NCBI GenBank assembly: GCA_014055465.1
Contig: WIAF01000010.1
Location: forward strand, 62,001-126,000
From: Nitrospira sp. CR1.1
GTDB taxonomy: Bacteria > Nitrospirota > Nitrospiria > Nitrospirales > Nitrospiraceae
DNA length: 64,000 nt
Direction: 5' to 3'
Made by a program: the position numbers and the translations under genes
Notes under the pieces: model-generated
The model's database searches: none
What the model saw: the letters and a program-made list of their open reading frames with translations, nothing else
Told to the model about the DNA's origin: nothing
Part shown: positions 14,902 through 23,370 of the stretch, piece by piece
Layout of the letters: the number at the start of each line of letters is the position of its first letter
How positions within the stretch are numbered: the stretch's first letter is position 1

Positions 14902-16563
14902 TCAGGCGATCAGGGCATGCATGGATTGTACAAAATGAAGTGTGGTCCGATAGATGGGCGCGGCATGCCGAAGTCGATGAATAAACTCTTGCATGTTGAT
15001 GGGATGTGCGAGCGCTTGTGCTAATGGTGCACTTCTTGTCGTACAGGTAGAAGATCCCTCGGAGCCTGAATGGCCAGGCATCAGTATTGGAGTCAGCACA
15101 ATAGTCCCGGCTTCTCTCGACAGGCGATGTGCAAGCTTGTCGTAAAACTCGGTTCGGTCCCTGCGCCATTGTCGGCGCCGTCTCACTACATCGATTCTTG
15201 TGTCTCTAATTTGCAAGAGTAATTCTCGGATTATGCTTGTAAGGGGACCGCTGTAGGCCTTTTCAACTGCCTGATGAGCAATGCATCGAAGCCTCTTTCT
15301 GCTCAGTGGCACATCGCTGTGAATGGGCTCCTTCACTATATCGGCAAGTGCCTCACCAAATGGAAAATGAACAAATAGTTGTTTGAGGGCGAGGTGCTGA
15401 ACATTGAGGGCTTCCCTGGCTTCGTATGCCGCAATTAGATTTTTTATTATCCGCGCGGGAAAGAAGACGGATTCGTGTTTGCCCGTGTCAGATACCCATT
15501 CTCCCACCCTAACAAGGGGGGTCGCGTCATTTATGAGTCGATGATCAAAATCAAGGGCGATCATCCCGTATTTTTTTGGTTCCGATTGCTGGGTCGGCGG
15601 TACGATTAGCGTGAATTGAAGGTGCCACTGCCATGTCGTGTCGTTCCTGAGACGTGCGTTGGAACTGTCAAAGTTGACGCTCGTCTGTGGTCGCTGTTGT
15701 GAACCAATGAGAGAGACTTGTTTGAGAAGAGCGTCTTTGGGCAGAAGGGGAGTAAGGATGATTTCAAACGGAATTGGGACGTTGCGAACGAAAAGTTCCC
15801 CCTCGGTTCTGCAAGAATCTCGTTGGCCCCGGTCTCGGGGGTCGGTGTCCTCTGCGAGTTGCGAGTCCGGGTTGAGTGTAAGTAGACGATTGGCGGCAAA
15901 TGAGGAGCCCGACTGGGTCATGTCTGCGCGAGTTAATGATTGGATGCGGACTCCTTGCGAACCGAAGTTGTGAGTAAAGAATAACGAGGTCGGCGGACCT
16001 GTTTCCTTGCTGGGTGGAAGATTTCCGAGGGGCACGCGGCGGATGGCTGTTTTCATTCGTTCGAGCACGGCATTGCTGTGTGAACGAGACAGAAGGCTTG
16101 TGCGTGCGAGTTGGTGCAGAGTGTCATTCAGACGTTTGGTGATCTGGGAAAGCTCCTGCTTCATGCTCTCAGGGTAAGGGAGACATCGGTCGATATTGTG
16201 ATGTTGGGAGGCTTCGTACTCAGCCGCAGCTGTGCGATAGGTACGAGAAAGGGCAAGAAGAGTCGCGTCCTCGAGGGAGTCGTTCTGCCCACGCAATTGT
16301 TTGATGCACTCAAGGGGATCGCCAATCGAACGTGTGCCGCCAGCTGCGCGCGTCGTCGTGCGACTCGTTTGAAGGAATTGTTTGTGAAGGCGCTCCTGTT
16401 GGCGATGGGCGACTTCATAAACGTCGACCATCGCATTCCACAGAGATTGCATTTGGTCAGCTTCTTCTCTGACCGCAGCCGGCAAGGCAGCATAGGAAGA
16501 ATATGTGAGATATGCGGGATACGTATAGACCCGTGTTAGCGATGTCCTAATGCCGGCGGGCAT
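14902..16563 (-). CDS. Cas12/TnpB-like protein with degenerate RuvC domain (candidate RNA-guided, nuclease-dead)
   Basis: The 553-residue protein is not a known PRTRC component. AAGGAG 8 bases before the ATG at 16563 fixes the start. Several parts resemble type V effectors. An N-terminal helix holds ADQMQSLWNAMVDVYEV. A 'VPIPFEIILTPLLPKDALLK' segment (262-281) leads into WQWHLQFTLIVPP. A RuvC-I-like GMIALDFDHR follows, with D338, then a long bridging helical region. The pattern WRRDRTEFYDKLAHRLSREA (466-485) sits where RuvC-II would be. There the expected glutamate is threonine (IVLTPILM, T491), and the zinc ribbon and RuvC-III aspartate are missing before the stop. I infer loss of cleavage, as in Cas12m-like or TldR proteins. 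No CRISPR array lies nearby. The similarity is by eye and distant. Confidence 0.55.
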   Translation of the reverse strand: MPAGIRTSLTRVYTYPAYLTYSSYAALPAAVREEADQMQSLWNAMVDVYEVAHRQQERLHKQFLQTSRTTTRAAGGTRSIGDPLECIKQLRGQNDSLEDATLLALSRTYRTAAAEYEASQHHNIDRCLPYPESMKQELSQITKRLNDTLHQLARTSLLSRSHSNAVLERMKTAIRRVPLGNLPPSKETGPPTSLFFTHNFGSQGVRIQSLTRADMTQSGSSFAANRLLTLNPDSQLAEDTDPRDRGQRDSCRTEGELFVRNVPIPFEIILTPLLPKDALLKQVSLIGSQQRPQTSVNFDSSNARLRNDTTWQWHLQFTLIVPPTQQSEPKKYGMIALDFDHRLINDATPLVRVGEWVSDTGKHESVFFPARIIKNLIAAYEAREALNVQHLALKQLFVHFPFGEALADIVKEPIHSDVPLSRKRLRCIAHQAVEKAYSGPLTSIIRELLLQIRDTRIDVVRRRRQWRRDRTEFYDKLAHRLSREAGTIVLTPILMPGHSGSEGSSTCTTRSAPLAQALAHPINMQEFIHRLRHAAPIYRTTLHFVQSMHALIA

Positions 16564-17071
16564 GGTGCAATCTCCTTCCAAGACTATCGGGTGCCAGTGC
16601 GACGCATTGCTCTGCTTCGCGCATGATTGGTTTCAGGTAACTGTAGGCGACAGTGCCCAAGGAGATTTTAAGTGGTTTCCCCATCTGAGCGTAGGAGCAT
16701 TTGCCTTATGTGATTGGGGTTCCCCCTAACGGAACGGCAATGGCCGTATCGGAGTAGGTGAACATTGGAAGGGCGAGGTAGATTCCCGGGGTGCGCTTTT
16801 CAAAGAGATAGGATGCAAGTCTGATTGTGCATCGTGGTGTTTGTGTCGGATTTTTAGCTGGTTGTGTTGGTGTATGGAATGTCCTTCACTCCTCGACGTG
16901 TCTATGGCCATGGTCTTTGCAGTATTGAAGCGTTGATCAAGAGATGCCTGAATTGAAGGGGTTGCGATTGGTGATATAGAGCATTCCCTTTTGCGCCCGA
17001 TTATTCTTACATCAAGCCACGCAGGTAATACAGAAACGGTGGGTTCAATAGAACAGTCATAAGGCGATACC
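16564..17071. other. 508-bp gene-free region upstream of the Cas12-like/PRTRC operon
   Basis: No convincing frame occurs on either strand, and I see no direct repeats or CRISPR-like array. It should hold the promoter of the minus-strand operon and, on the other side, that of the small plus-strand gene at 17072. If the Cas12-like protein uses a guide RNA, this region and 14755-14901 are the nearest places that could encode it. Confidence 0.5.
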
Positions 17072-17314
17072 ATGCGATGGGCTGACCAATACAACGTTAT
17101 GCGGTCGATGTTATTGTCGTCCCCTGCGACTCATTGGTGGGTTCGTGATCTGATTCTCCGCCTGGACGCCAAAGACCCGGTTGACGTGTTGAATGGACTC
17201 GAGGTTGTGGCAAGACTGATGCGGATGCGTCATGAGGCAGTTCGCGCCGGAGAATGGGATCAGTTGGAGTGCCAGAAACCGACCGGGGACGACGGGATAT
17301 CAATGAAAGACTGA
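17072..17314 (+). CDS. Small hypothetical protein
   Basis: The 80-residue product starts MRWADQYNVMRSMLLSSPAT; AAGG about 8 bases upstream supports the ATG. It is helical and basic in the middle (DVLNGLEVVARLMRMRHEAV), with no membrane segment. No family is recognised. It is transcribed away from the Cas12-like/PRTRC operon and precedes the first PilZ gene on the same strand. Confidence 0.55.
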   Translation: MRWADQYNVMRSMLLSSPATHWWVRDLILRLDAKDPVDVLNGLEVVARLMRMRHEAVRAGEWDQLECQKPTGDDGISMKD

Positions 17315-17448
17315 AACAAAGGCCCCTAGTCGTGAAGAGAGGACCTCAGATGACCAGGGCTTTTAGACCGTGATGCACGGGCGAGCGATTCTTGGTCCCG
17401 TCGAAAGAGGAATATGACTGAGTCGGGAGCCTGAGTACACTTTGATTT

Positions 17449-17787
17449 ATGTCCATTGCCGAACTGCCAAATAGCCTTTTCGAAGAGGCGCCTCTGTCCT
17501 GTGTGTTCCATTCAGCACAAGACAATCTATACGACGTGGGCAAAATTGTTGGGCTCTCAATGCACCATTGCCATGTCGAGAGTCAGGCCGAAGTGACGCC
17601 GGGGATGACGCTGTCCTTATTCGTTGTCCTACCAACAAAGCGTCGTGCTCTCGTGTTGGATGAGGCTTTGGTGACGTGGGTACGGACGGAAGAATTCGGA
17701 GTACGTTTGAAAACGATTCCAGGTGAAGATGCCGTCTACTTGGAGTCCTACCTCGCCGGGAATAAGGTGGACGCTGGCTTGTGCTGA
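17449..17787 (+). CDS. PilZ-like domain protein
   Basis: The 112-residue protein fits a single PilZ barrel: GLSMHHCHVESQAEVTPGMT aligns with the D/N-x-S-x-x-G strand region of PilZ, followed by LVLDEALVTWVRTEEFGVRL. The N-terminal RxxxR motif that binds cyclic di-GMP in canonical PilZ proteins is not visible, so ligand binding is uncertain. It resembles the intact PilZ at 20521-20844. Its C-terminal residues differ, and its stop overlaps the remnant of an AP2-domain gene, consistent with a deletion joining the two. Confidence 0.75.
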   Translation: MSIAELPNSLFEEAPLSCVFHSAQDNLYDVGKIVGLSMHHCHVESQAEVTPGMTLSLFVVLPTKRRALVLDEALVTWVRTEEFGVRLKTIPGEDAVYLESYLAGNKVDAGLC

Positions 17788-18148
17788 GCAGGCGTTGGTT
17801 GCAGCCACGACCTACCGGGAGGCACTGATCAGGTCCAATCCTCCGCTGAGCAAGCCAGTCTACTGTGCCTCTCTCAAGAAGACGAACCGCTCTGGCGTTT
17901 CAGGGCTGAGCCGTATCGACCGACGGGAATTCTCCAAGGGGAGCCGCGTCCATCGGCTCTACTGGGACGTCCAATGGCCGATCGAGAACTGTCAATCTCG
18001 GCACAAGAAGTTCTCCATCCTCAAGTATGGAGAAGATGGGGCGTATCGACGGGCCCTCAAGGCCAGGGCGGCCGCTCTCAAGGCGATCTCGTCACAGACG
18101 TTTTCCCCATTCGCGTCGAGAGGCGCGGGAAACAATGCAGCTGCATAG
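17723..18148 (+). pseudogene. AP2-domain protein, 5'-truncated copy
   Basis: From about 17792 the frame (ALVAATTYREAL) parallels the intact protein at 20849-21271, including NRSGVSG and the AP2-like core YWDVQWPIENC through FSILKYGEDGAYRRAL. The first 42 residues of the intact copy are missing; the frame instead runs back into the PilZ gene in another reading frame. No good start codon or ribosome-binding site precedes the homologous part. AP2 domains are three-stranded DNA-binding folds also found in mobile elements. A short product from an alternative start remains possible. Confidence 0.6.
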
Positions 18149-18177
18149 GAGTTGTGGGTCTAGATTGCCCTTCAGCG

Positions 18178-19086
18178 TTAGGTTTGTAGGCGGTCGATAA
18201 GCGCCTGAATCGTCAATGGCGCATTGCCTTCAGCACGGTTATTGACTAGCACATGGGTCGTCCGACCTTCGGTTGTCGCTTGGCGTATCAAGGTGACCGT
18301 GTCCCGCCGCATCTCCGGCAATTCACCGATAAGCTTGTCATACGGCTCCGCCCGCTTCTTGGCCGCCTCATAGGTCATCTTGAGCGGAGTCAGCAGGCGT
18401 AACACGGTGAACGGCGCAGTGAAGGTCCCTAGGCGCTGGTGCTGCTCGGCGAGCGGGGGCATGTAGGACCAATGATTGTAGACATGGGCGACACCGTGCG
18501 CCTGCAGCATGTCGTGGTAGCGGGGCCCAAGCAGGCCCGCATTCCGGATCTCCACGGCGTAGCGAAAATCCGTCGGCACCCGTGAAAAAAATTCGTCGAG
18601 CTTTCCAATAAACTCCTCCGCGGCCATCCCGTGACGCTGGAACTCAAACAGAAACGGGCCGGTATGCGAACCGAACTGCGCGTCCCGATAGGGTTGCAGT
18701 ACGAGCTTGGTGAAGGCCTCGGCGTTCAGAAAGTTGGGGTTGGGCTGTCCCGCGCGTGGGCCGTAGCGGGCATGTTTCGCATAGGTGGGGATCGTGAGCT
18801 CTTCCCACACCTTGAAGCACATCTGGAACTCTTCGGGGATCTGCGTCAGATACCGTGTGAGCTGGTTGACGGATGGCGGCCGATAGAACGTCGCATCATT
18901 ACCCACCGTGCGAAAGAGTGGCTGTCCCTCGTAGAGATACTGGCAGTATTCGCCAAGGCATTCCCGGGCAAAGGCCGTTTTTGCATACTTCCGCAGATAG
19001 ACCTGTCCTTGCCAGCCTTCATAGGTCCAGGTCGAGGTGCCGAAGCGGACAAGCGGAGAAAGGCCAGCGTCAGTCATCGTCATCAT
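18178..19086 (-). CDS. DUF72 family protein (TIM-barrel fold)
   Basis: The 302-residue product starts with clustered ATG codons (MMTMTDAGLSPLVRFGTSTW). DUF72 hallmarks are RFGTSTWTYEGWQGQVY near the N-terminus, FKVWEELTIP, a central PFLFEFQRHG and FRYAVEIRNAGLL, and a closing VLVNNRAEGNAP, the family's YFNNT/N-like position. The biochemical function of DUF72 is not settled. Its start overlaps the end of the upstream 107-residue gene, so the two are translated together. It stands opposite to the PilZ-AP2 pairs. Confidence 0.9.
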   Translation of the reverse strand: MMTMTDAGLSPLVRFGTSTWTYEGWQGQVYLRKYAKTAFARECLGEYCQYLYEGQPLFRTVGNDATFYRPPSVNQLTRYLTQIPEEFQMCFKVWEELTIPTYAKHARYGPRAGQPNPNFLNAEAFTKLVLQPYRDAQFGSHTGPFLFEFQRHGMAAEEFIGKLDEFFSRVPTDFRYAVEIRNAGLLGPRYHDMLQAHGVAHVYNHWSYMPPLAEQHQRLGTFTAPFTVLRLLTPLKMTYEAAKKRAEPYDKLIGELPEMRRDTVTLIRQATTEGRTTHVLVNNRAEGNAPLTIQALIDRLQT

Positions 19087-19393
19087 CCGCCGTAAAGGGC
19101 AGCGCAATTTGTACAGGCCGTGGGGGAGGCGCCAGTCGGACGTCTTCTCGAGCAGCCAGCGGAGTCGCGTCTCCTGTCGCAAGGTGAAAGGTATTCAGGT
19201 CCTCTTCCCCCATTCTCAGGCTGTGCTGCGAGCGTGTGCGGATCCCTGTCAGCCATTCGACCGTGAACCACCATTGTCCACCGATGGCATGGTGTCCGGT
19301 TTCTGTCACCCTGGCTAGAGTTCCTGGTGGTCGGTCCCATCGCGGGCCGATCACTGTGACCATCACGCCAATATGCACGTCGTCACGAGTCAT
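19070..19393 (-). CDS. Hypothetical protein upstream of DUF72
   Basis: The 107-residue product starts MTRDDVHIGVMVTVIGPRWD. The N-terminal 'VHIGVMVTVIGPRWDRPPGT' followed by QWWFTVEWL reads like a small SH3/KOW-type beta barrel. The C-terminus is proline-rich and ends in five aspartates. The stop overlaps the DUF72 start region, indicating translational coupling. The family is not recognised. Confidence 0.6.
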   Translation of the reverse strand: MTRDDVHIGVMVTVIGPRWDRPPGTLARVTETGHHAIGGQWWFTVEWLTGIRTRSQHSLRMGEEDLNTFHLATGDATPLAAREDVRLAPPPRPVQIALPFTADDDDD

Positions 19394-19658
19394 AGATCAG
19401 TTGGGAGCCAGCCCGGCCTGCTCGGGGCAGCCACTGCGTTCACTATGCCCTGACAGTCACCCAGAAGCCAACAGTCCGATTGGCGGACGGCCTATCAATC
19501 GCCGTCTCACTCTACAAGTCTGAGAGCGACTCGCTGGGATACGTCCTGCCCCCTCGTTTGGACAGCTCAGTCCCCACCTTGTGCAATTGTCGTCGCGACG
19601 CAGTCCGGGTAGTCTGCCTGCACACTGCAACGACAGCCTCAAGGACAAGAAAGCCCGA

Positions 19659-20402
19659 ATGATACACGAGCCGTCCGTCGTCAACTCCCCACAGTCACCA
19701 GATCAGCAATCGCGCACATCCCCCACAGCGCAGTTGTCTTCGGGGGGCGTACTTTCACGCCTAGTCGCCCTGTTCGTGAATCCCTCACAGTTCTTTGCCT
19801 CGTTTCACGAGCTCGCCCGTCCCCCCCTCCTGCTCTTGGCGACGCTCTGTCTCGGGATCGCCTCCATGGTGGATCGCATTGAGCAGCACTTGCTTCGGGC
19901 GGAGATGGGGGAGGCCGTCTCCGGATGGGCTGAGCTCAGTCCCTGGCTGCTGCATTCCTGGAGCACGCTCTGGGTGGTGCTCGTGGTGCTAGGGGCGGTC
20001 AACGTGCCCTTGTTCTGGTACCTCGGTGGTTGGTGGTATCGTCTCCGCCTCAAGTGGTCTGGTGCCACGGCGCTGGATCCCCTCCGGCCACGACTCCTCT
20101 TCGTCTATTCCTCCCTCGTGTATGCCCTCCCGGTGGTTCTGGTCATGCTGGGTGAGACCCTCCTCTTTCCCAATTACCGCCTAGCGAGAGACGCGGAGGG
20201 GAGTTGGACGCTCATCTTCGTGGTGCTGTCCTTCTGGTCCGTGGTGGTGAGTTACTGGGGCGCAACCCGTACTTTCACCCTCGCGCGGCGCAAGGCGCTG
20301 ATCTGGTTCCTGCTCCTCCCGTGGACGCTGTATGCGGTGGAATTGGGCCTCTGGATGTGGTTATTCGAGGCCTTCAATGCCGCCGTCACAGAAACGGTGT
20401 GA
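19659..20402 (+). CDS. YIP1-family integral membrane protein
   Basis: The 247-residue protein begins MIHEPSVVNSPQSPDQQSRT. A short cytoplasmic N-terminus leads into 'LVALFVNPSQFFASFHELAR', the typical entry of bacterial Yip1-domain proteins, then about five membrane spans (PPLLLLATLCLGIASM, LWVVLVVLGAVNVPLFWYLG, LLFVYSSLVYALPVVLVMLG, LIFVVLSFWSVVVSYWG, LIWFLLLPWTLYAVELGL). The function of bacterial members is unknown. The ATG at 19659 is chosen because the upstream 26 codons have no family resemblance. A PilZ gene follows on the same strand. Confidence 0.8.
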   Translation: MIHEPSVVNSPQSPDQQSRTSPTAQLSSGGVLSRLVALFVNPSQFFASFHELARPPLLLLATLCLGIASMVDRIEQHLLRAEMGEAVSGWAELSPWLLHSWSTLWVVLVVLGAVNVPLFWYLGGWWYRLRLKWSGATALDPLRPRLLFVYSSLVYALPVVLVMLGETLLFPNYRLARDAEGSWTLIFVVLSFWSVVVSYWGATRTFTLARRKALIWFLLLPWTLYAVELGLWMWLFEAFNAAVTETV

Positions 20403-20520
20403 GTGAAAGGATACGGAGTTGGCCGGCAACCGGTTACAGGGTCTTAATCGCGCGTTGTCTTCACCCCTTCATCCGAATAGGGGATCGTCAGAAGCGGCCA
20501 AGTTCGCTAGACTGCCCTCT

Positions 20521-20844
20521 ATGGCTACTCCACAACACTTCCGTCCCCGTATCTCTCGCCGTGTTCCGATTCATGGAACCGCCTTCTTTCTGAACCACGA
20601 CACCCGCGGCCGTGGCTTTGTCTGGAACCTGTCGCCGAAGGGCTGCCGCGTCGATGCCGAGAAAACGGTTCCGGCAGGCACTGAACTGACCATCACGTTG
20701 CATCTCGACAAGGCCGAGGACAAGATCCACGTTCACCGCGCGGTGGTCGCTTGGAGCCGCGGGCAAGAGTTGGGGCTTCAAATCCGTGACATTGAGCTCC
20801 CTGAGGAGCGCCGCCTGAGTCGGTACCTTCGTCGCGCGCGATAA
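20521..20844 (+). CDS. PilZ domain protein
   Basis: The 107-residue single-domain PilZ protein has the arginine motif RPRISRRVPIHG near residue 8 and NLSPKGCRVDAE in the position of D/N-x-S-x-x-G, the two elements that bind cyclic di-GMP. The last strand reads VVAWSRGQELGLQI. It is therefore likely a cyclic di-GMP receptor. It ends 4 bp before the AP2-domain gene at 20849; the same PilZ-AP2 pairing occurs, damaged, at 17449-18148. Confidence 0.88.
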   Translation: MATPQHFRPRISRRVPIHGTAFFLNHDTRGRGFVWNLSPKGCRVDAEKTVPAGTELTITLHLDKAEDKIHVHRAVVAWSRGQELGLQIRDIELPEERRLSRYLRRAR

Positions 20845-20848
20845 CCCC

Positions 20849-21271
20849 ATGCGTCAGATCAGCCGAATCGAGGACGACCAGACTCACACGTATGCTTGGC
20901 TCGTGCGCGTGCAACGCCGCAACCAAGTCCATCACCGTTACTTCAGCGACCGTGTGTATAGCGGGACGCGCCAGGCCCTGGTCGCTGCCACGGCGTACCG
21001 AGAGACGCTCCTGCAGACCCTGCCTGGACTGACACGGCAAGAAATCTGCCGAATCAGGAAGAAAAAGAATCGATCAGGAGTGTCAGGCGTGAGTCGGCAC
21101 GAAGCCCCAGGCCGCACACCGACCAGCCCGCGCATGGCCTACTGGCTCGCGCAGTGGCCGATCGGCGAGGGACGCGCCACGAGGCGCAAGTTCGGCGTGA
21201 AAAAGTATGGAGAGGACGGCGCGTATCGTCGGGCACTTCAGGCACGGCAGCAGGCGCTAGGAACGCTCTGA
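20849..21271 (+). CDS. AP2-domain protein (DNA-binding type)
   Basis: The 140-residue protein starts MRQISRIEDDQTHTYAWLVR. The N-terminal strand-rich segment WLVRVQRRNQVHHRYFSDRV resembles the Arm-type DNA-binding fold. The C-terminal NRSGVSGVSRHE, YWLAQWPIGEGRATRRKF and KYGEDGAYRRALQAR form an AP2-like domain. Both are DNA-contacting folds found in integrases and homing enzymes, but no catalytic domain is attached. Translation is probably coupled to the PilZ gene 4 bp upstream, suggesting a second-messenger sensor with a DNA-binding partner; this is inference. Confidence 0.75.
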   Translation: MRQISRIEDDQTHTYAWLVRVQRRNQVHHRYFSDRVYSGTRQALVAATAYRETLLQTLPGLTRQEICRIRKKKNRSGVSGVSRHEAPGRTPTSPRMAYWLAQWPIGEGRATRRKFGVKKYGEDGAYRRALQARQQALGTL

Positions 21272-21483
21272 CCACCATCTTCTCGCAGGTGTGCTGTGAC
21301 CTAGTGTGTTCAACGCGAGCGATCCTTCGCGTCGTACTCCTTCTGGTACGGCCTCATGATCCTTGCCCAGTTTCTTGCTTCTGTCACTTGTAGGGTCGTC
21401 CGTTGAGATGTAGACCAGTCACTCACTTGAGACGGATTCACGCCGCTGAGTGCGTCAGGTGATCGTCGAGGAGCGTCCTGCCG

Positions 21484-22598
21484 CTAGTCCTTCCACTGCA
21501 GCTGGTTCAACAGATCCGCGAGCCGCACTGCGGCTTTGGTGAGCTGGATATCCGCATTTACCTTGTGCTCTTGTAGATAGGCTCCCTTTGTCGCGGGAGC
21601 CACCACTCGACTCTGAACATGAACCGGCGGGTGGGGCCGTTTGGCGTCGAGAATCACACAACCGGAGTCGAGTTCAGAGGGAAAGACTCCCGCCGCGGCC
21701 ACATGCACGGAATCGGTGGCCCATTGTTCAGGCCAGTGGTGGTAGTCGCCCTGCAGCCGAAACGCCTGGGAGGCAGGGTCTTGCATGCGCGCCTTCAGAT
21801 GGTCCGCGACTCTCGCTACTGTTTTGTCGGTAGTCTTGCTCACACAGCCTTTGGCTCCCCCCACGACATCCACCAGGCAGTCATCCCAAATGGCGTGCAG
21901 GTTTTCATGCGTCGGTTTCGTTGGGCAGGTGGGGTTCGCGAGAAACAGCAATACATTCCCTCCGCGATCGTTCTTGCCATGTTGTTTGGTGACCTCGGTG
22001 GGTCCGTCAGCATGGTGGGATGAGAGAGCGTGTCGGCCGCCGTTGAGTAATAGCCGGAGGCCACATGCAGGGGCTGATGGATATCTTCGCTCAGGTGCAG
22101 CAGCCAACTAAGGGCTTGAAGCTTTGTGAAGGTGGCTGATTCGGTGCGGCCTTCGAGGATGTCCACACTCTGGTGGATCATGTGCACGACATCCGTTGTA
22201 CTGGTAAACGGCAGGGCGGGGTCCGCGGGATCCGGATGAGCCAGGTCTGGGTAGTGCGCAGCCCCCGGCGGTAGATCCACGAAGTGCCAATTCGTATTGT
22301 CCGGATGGGCCGCGACGAACTGCCGCGCTTCCTCCATTTCAGCCGTTGAAAATCCTGGAATCGTGGCATGCGGGTTCTTCGTCAGCGCACGAATCTGGTC
22401 TGGCCAGACGGACAGACGCGCCAGGGTCCCCGGTGGAAGGTCGTTTCCCGTTTCTACAATCTTCGCGATAGATTTTGCCGTCGATGCGGTGAGGTGTCCT
22501 TGTACAGCTTCGGCAATCCCTCGGTGGCCCTCTTCTCCCCAGGCACCGACCTCTGAAGTCGTCACAATCACGTACAAGAGTGCGAAGAGTATTATCAT
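21484..22598 (-). pseudogene. S1/P1-type nuclease, frameshifted
   Basis: The first frame (22598 to about 22020) has a signal peptide (MIILFALLYVIVTTSEVGAW) whose mature end begins with the zinc-binding tryptophan, then GEEGHRGIAEAV, VVHMIHQSVDILEGR and LLHLSEDIHQPLHV. These are the trinuclear-zinc ligands of S1/P1 nucleases. Homology continues in a second frame (DGPTEVTKQHGKNDRGGNVL, NLHAIWDDCLVDVV) ending at 21484. The shift lies near 22010-22030, by the CCC in TCATCCCACC. The family degrades single-stranded DNA and RNA in the periplasm. A sequencing error or slippage could also explain the shift. Confidence 0.8.
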
Positions 22599-22794
22599 GG
22601 CTGTTCCTCACGATGAATAAGGGGAATCATGGGTCATGTCCCACGATCTACTGAACGGTGAATCTTCTGCGCGGATCAACACGTTAGAAATTCAGTGTAT
22701 TATGAAAAACTATGAGTGACGAGTGTATCTCAATCGATACAATGGTGCTGAGTCATCCCAGCTTGGAGAGGTATCCGATCGCTGAGCAGGAAAT

Positions 22795-22827
22795 GCCGCC
22801 ATCTAGCATTAAAGACTAGATGGCGGC
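22795..22827 (-). terminator. Hairpin downstream of the HU gene
   Basis: GCCGCCATCTAG and CTAGATGGCGGC are perfectly complementary 12-base arms with a 9-base loop, 58 bp after the HU stop on its strand. Only a short T run follows, so it may act as a transcription terminator or RNA-stabilising hairpin. Confidence 0.6.
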
Positions 22828-22884
22828 CCAGGTGAGTCGGAGAACAATGTTCGAGGTGCTCTATGCGAATGAGGGATCGCGAAG

Positions 22885-23172
22885 TTATTTTTTCCCGAGA
22901 ATGGCATCCTTCGCGGCTTTCGCGATTCGGAACTTCAGGACACGCTTGGCAGGAATCTTGATGGCGTCGCCCGTCTGGGGATTGCGCCCCATTCTGGCCT
23001 TCCGATTCTTGAGAACCAGCATGCCTAAGCCCGGTAGCTTAAACCCGTTCTTACTTTCTTTATAGGCCAGCGCGGCCAAGTCATCGAGAATCTGCGTGGC
23101 GGCTTTTTTTGTTAGGTGAGATTTCTCCGCGAGGTACTCCGCAATTCCGGCCTTCGTCATCGCCTTTGCCAT
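22885..23172 (-). CDS. hup: HU-family DNA-binding protein
   Basis: The 95-residue histone-like protein has the HU plan: an N-terminal helical dimerisation part (MTKAGIAEYLAEKSHLTKKA), then LPGLGMLVLKNRKARMGRNP, where the GRNPQTG turn is the DNA-bending arm motif, then IKIPAKRVLKFRIAKAAKDA. HU dimers bend and compact DNA and assist replication and recombination. It stands alone, with the 22795-22827 hairpin downstream. Whether it belongs to the mobile DNA or the host is not evident. Confidence 0.93.
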   Translation of the reverse strand: MAKAMTKAGIAEYLAEKSHLTKKAATQILDDLAALAYKESKNGFKLPGLGMLVLKNRKARMGRNPQTGDAIKIPAKRVLKFRIAKAAKDAILGKK

Positions 23173-23370
23173 GCTGTTATCCTCTCAGTGATGGAAGTTT
23201 CGCTTTTCTACTGCGTGGCCGAAAACAAGTCAAGAAGTAACGATTTTGGCATTGGAATAGGTGTTCATCCTCAATAGGATTCGAGACAGGCTTTTGTGCG
23301 ACTGTGCGAGAGGGCCTAATTCGGCGGACAAACCATAGTCCCGTATGTCGATACTTTCATTTGCCGAGTA

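Noticed and set aside
14755-17071. CRISPR array to accompany the Cas12-like gene
   Set aside because: No direct repeats of 20-40 bp with regular spacing were found in the flanks of the gene.
16726-17094. 122-codon minus-strand frame in the gene-free region upstream of the Cas12-like gene
   Set aside because: It overlaps the start of the 17072 gene, has scattered His/Ser/Pro composition and no recognisable motif.
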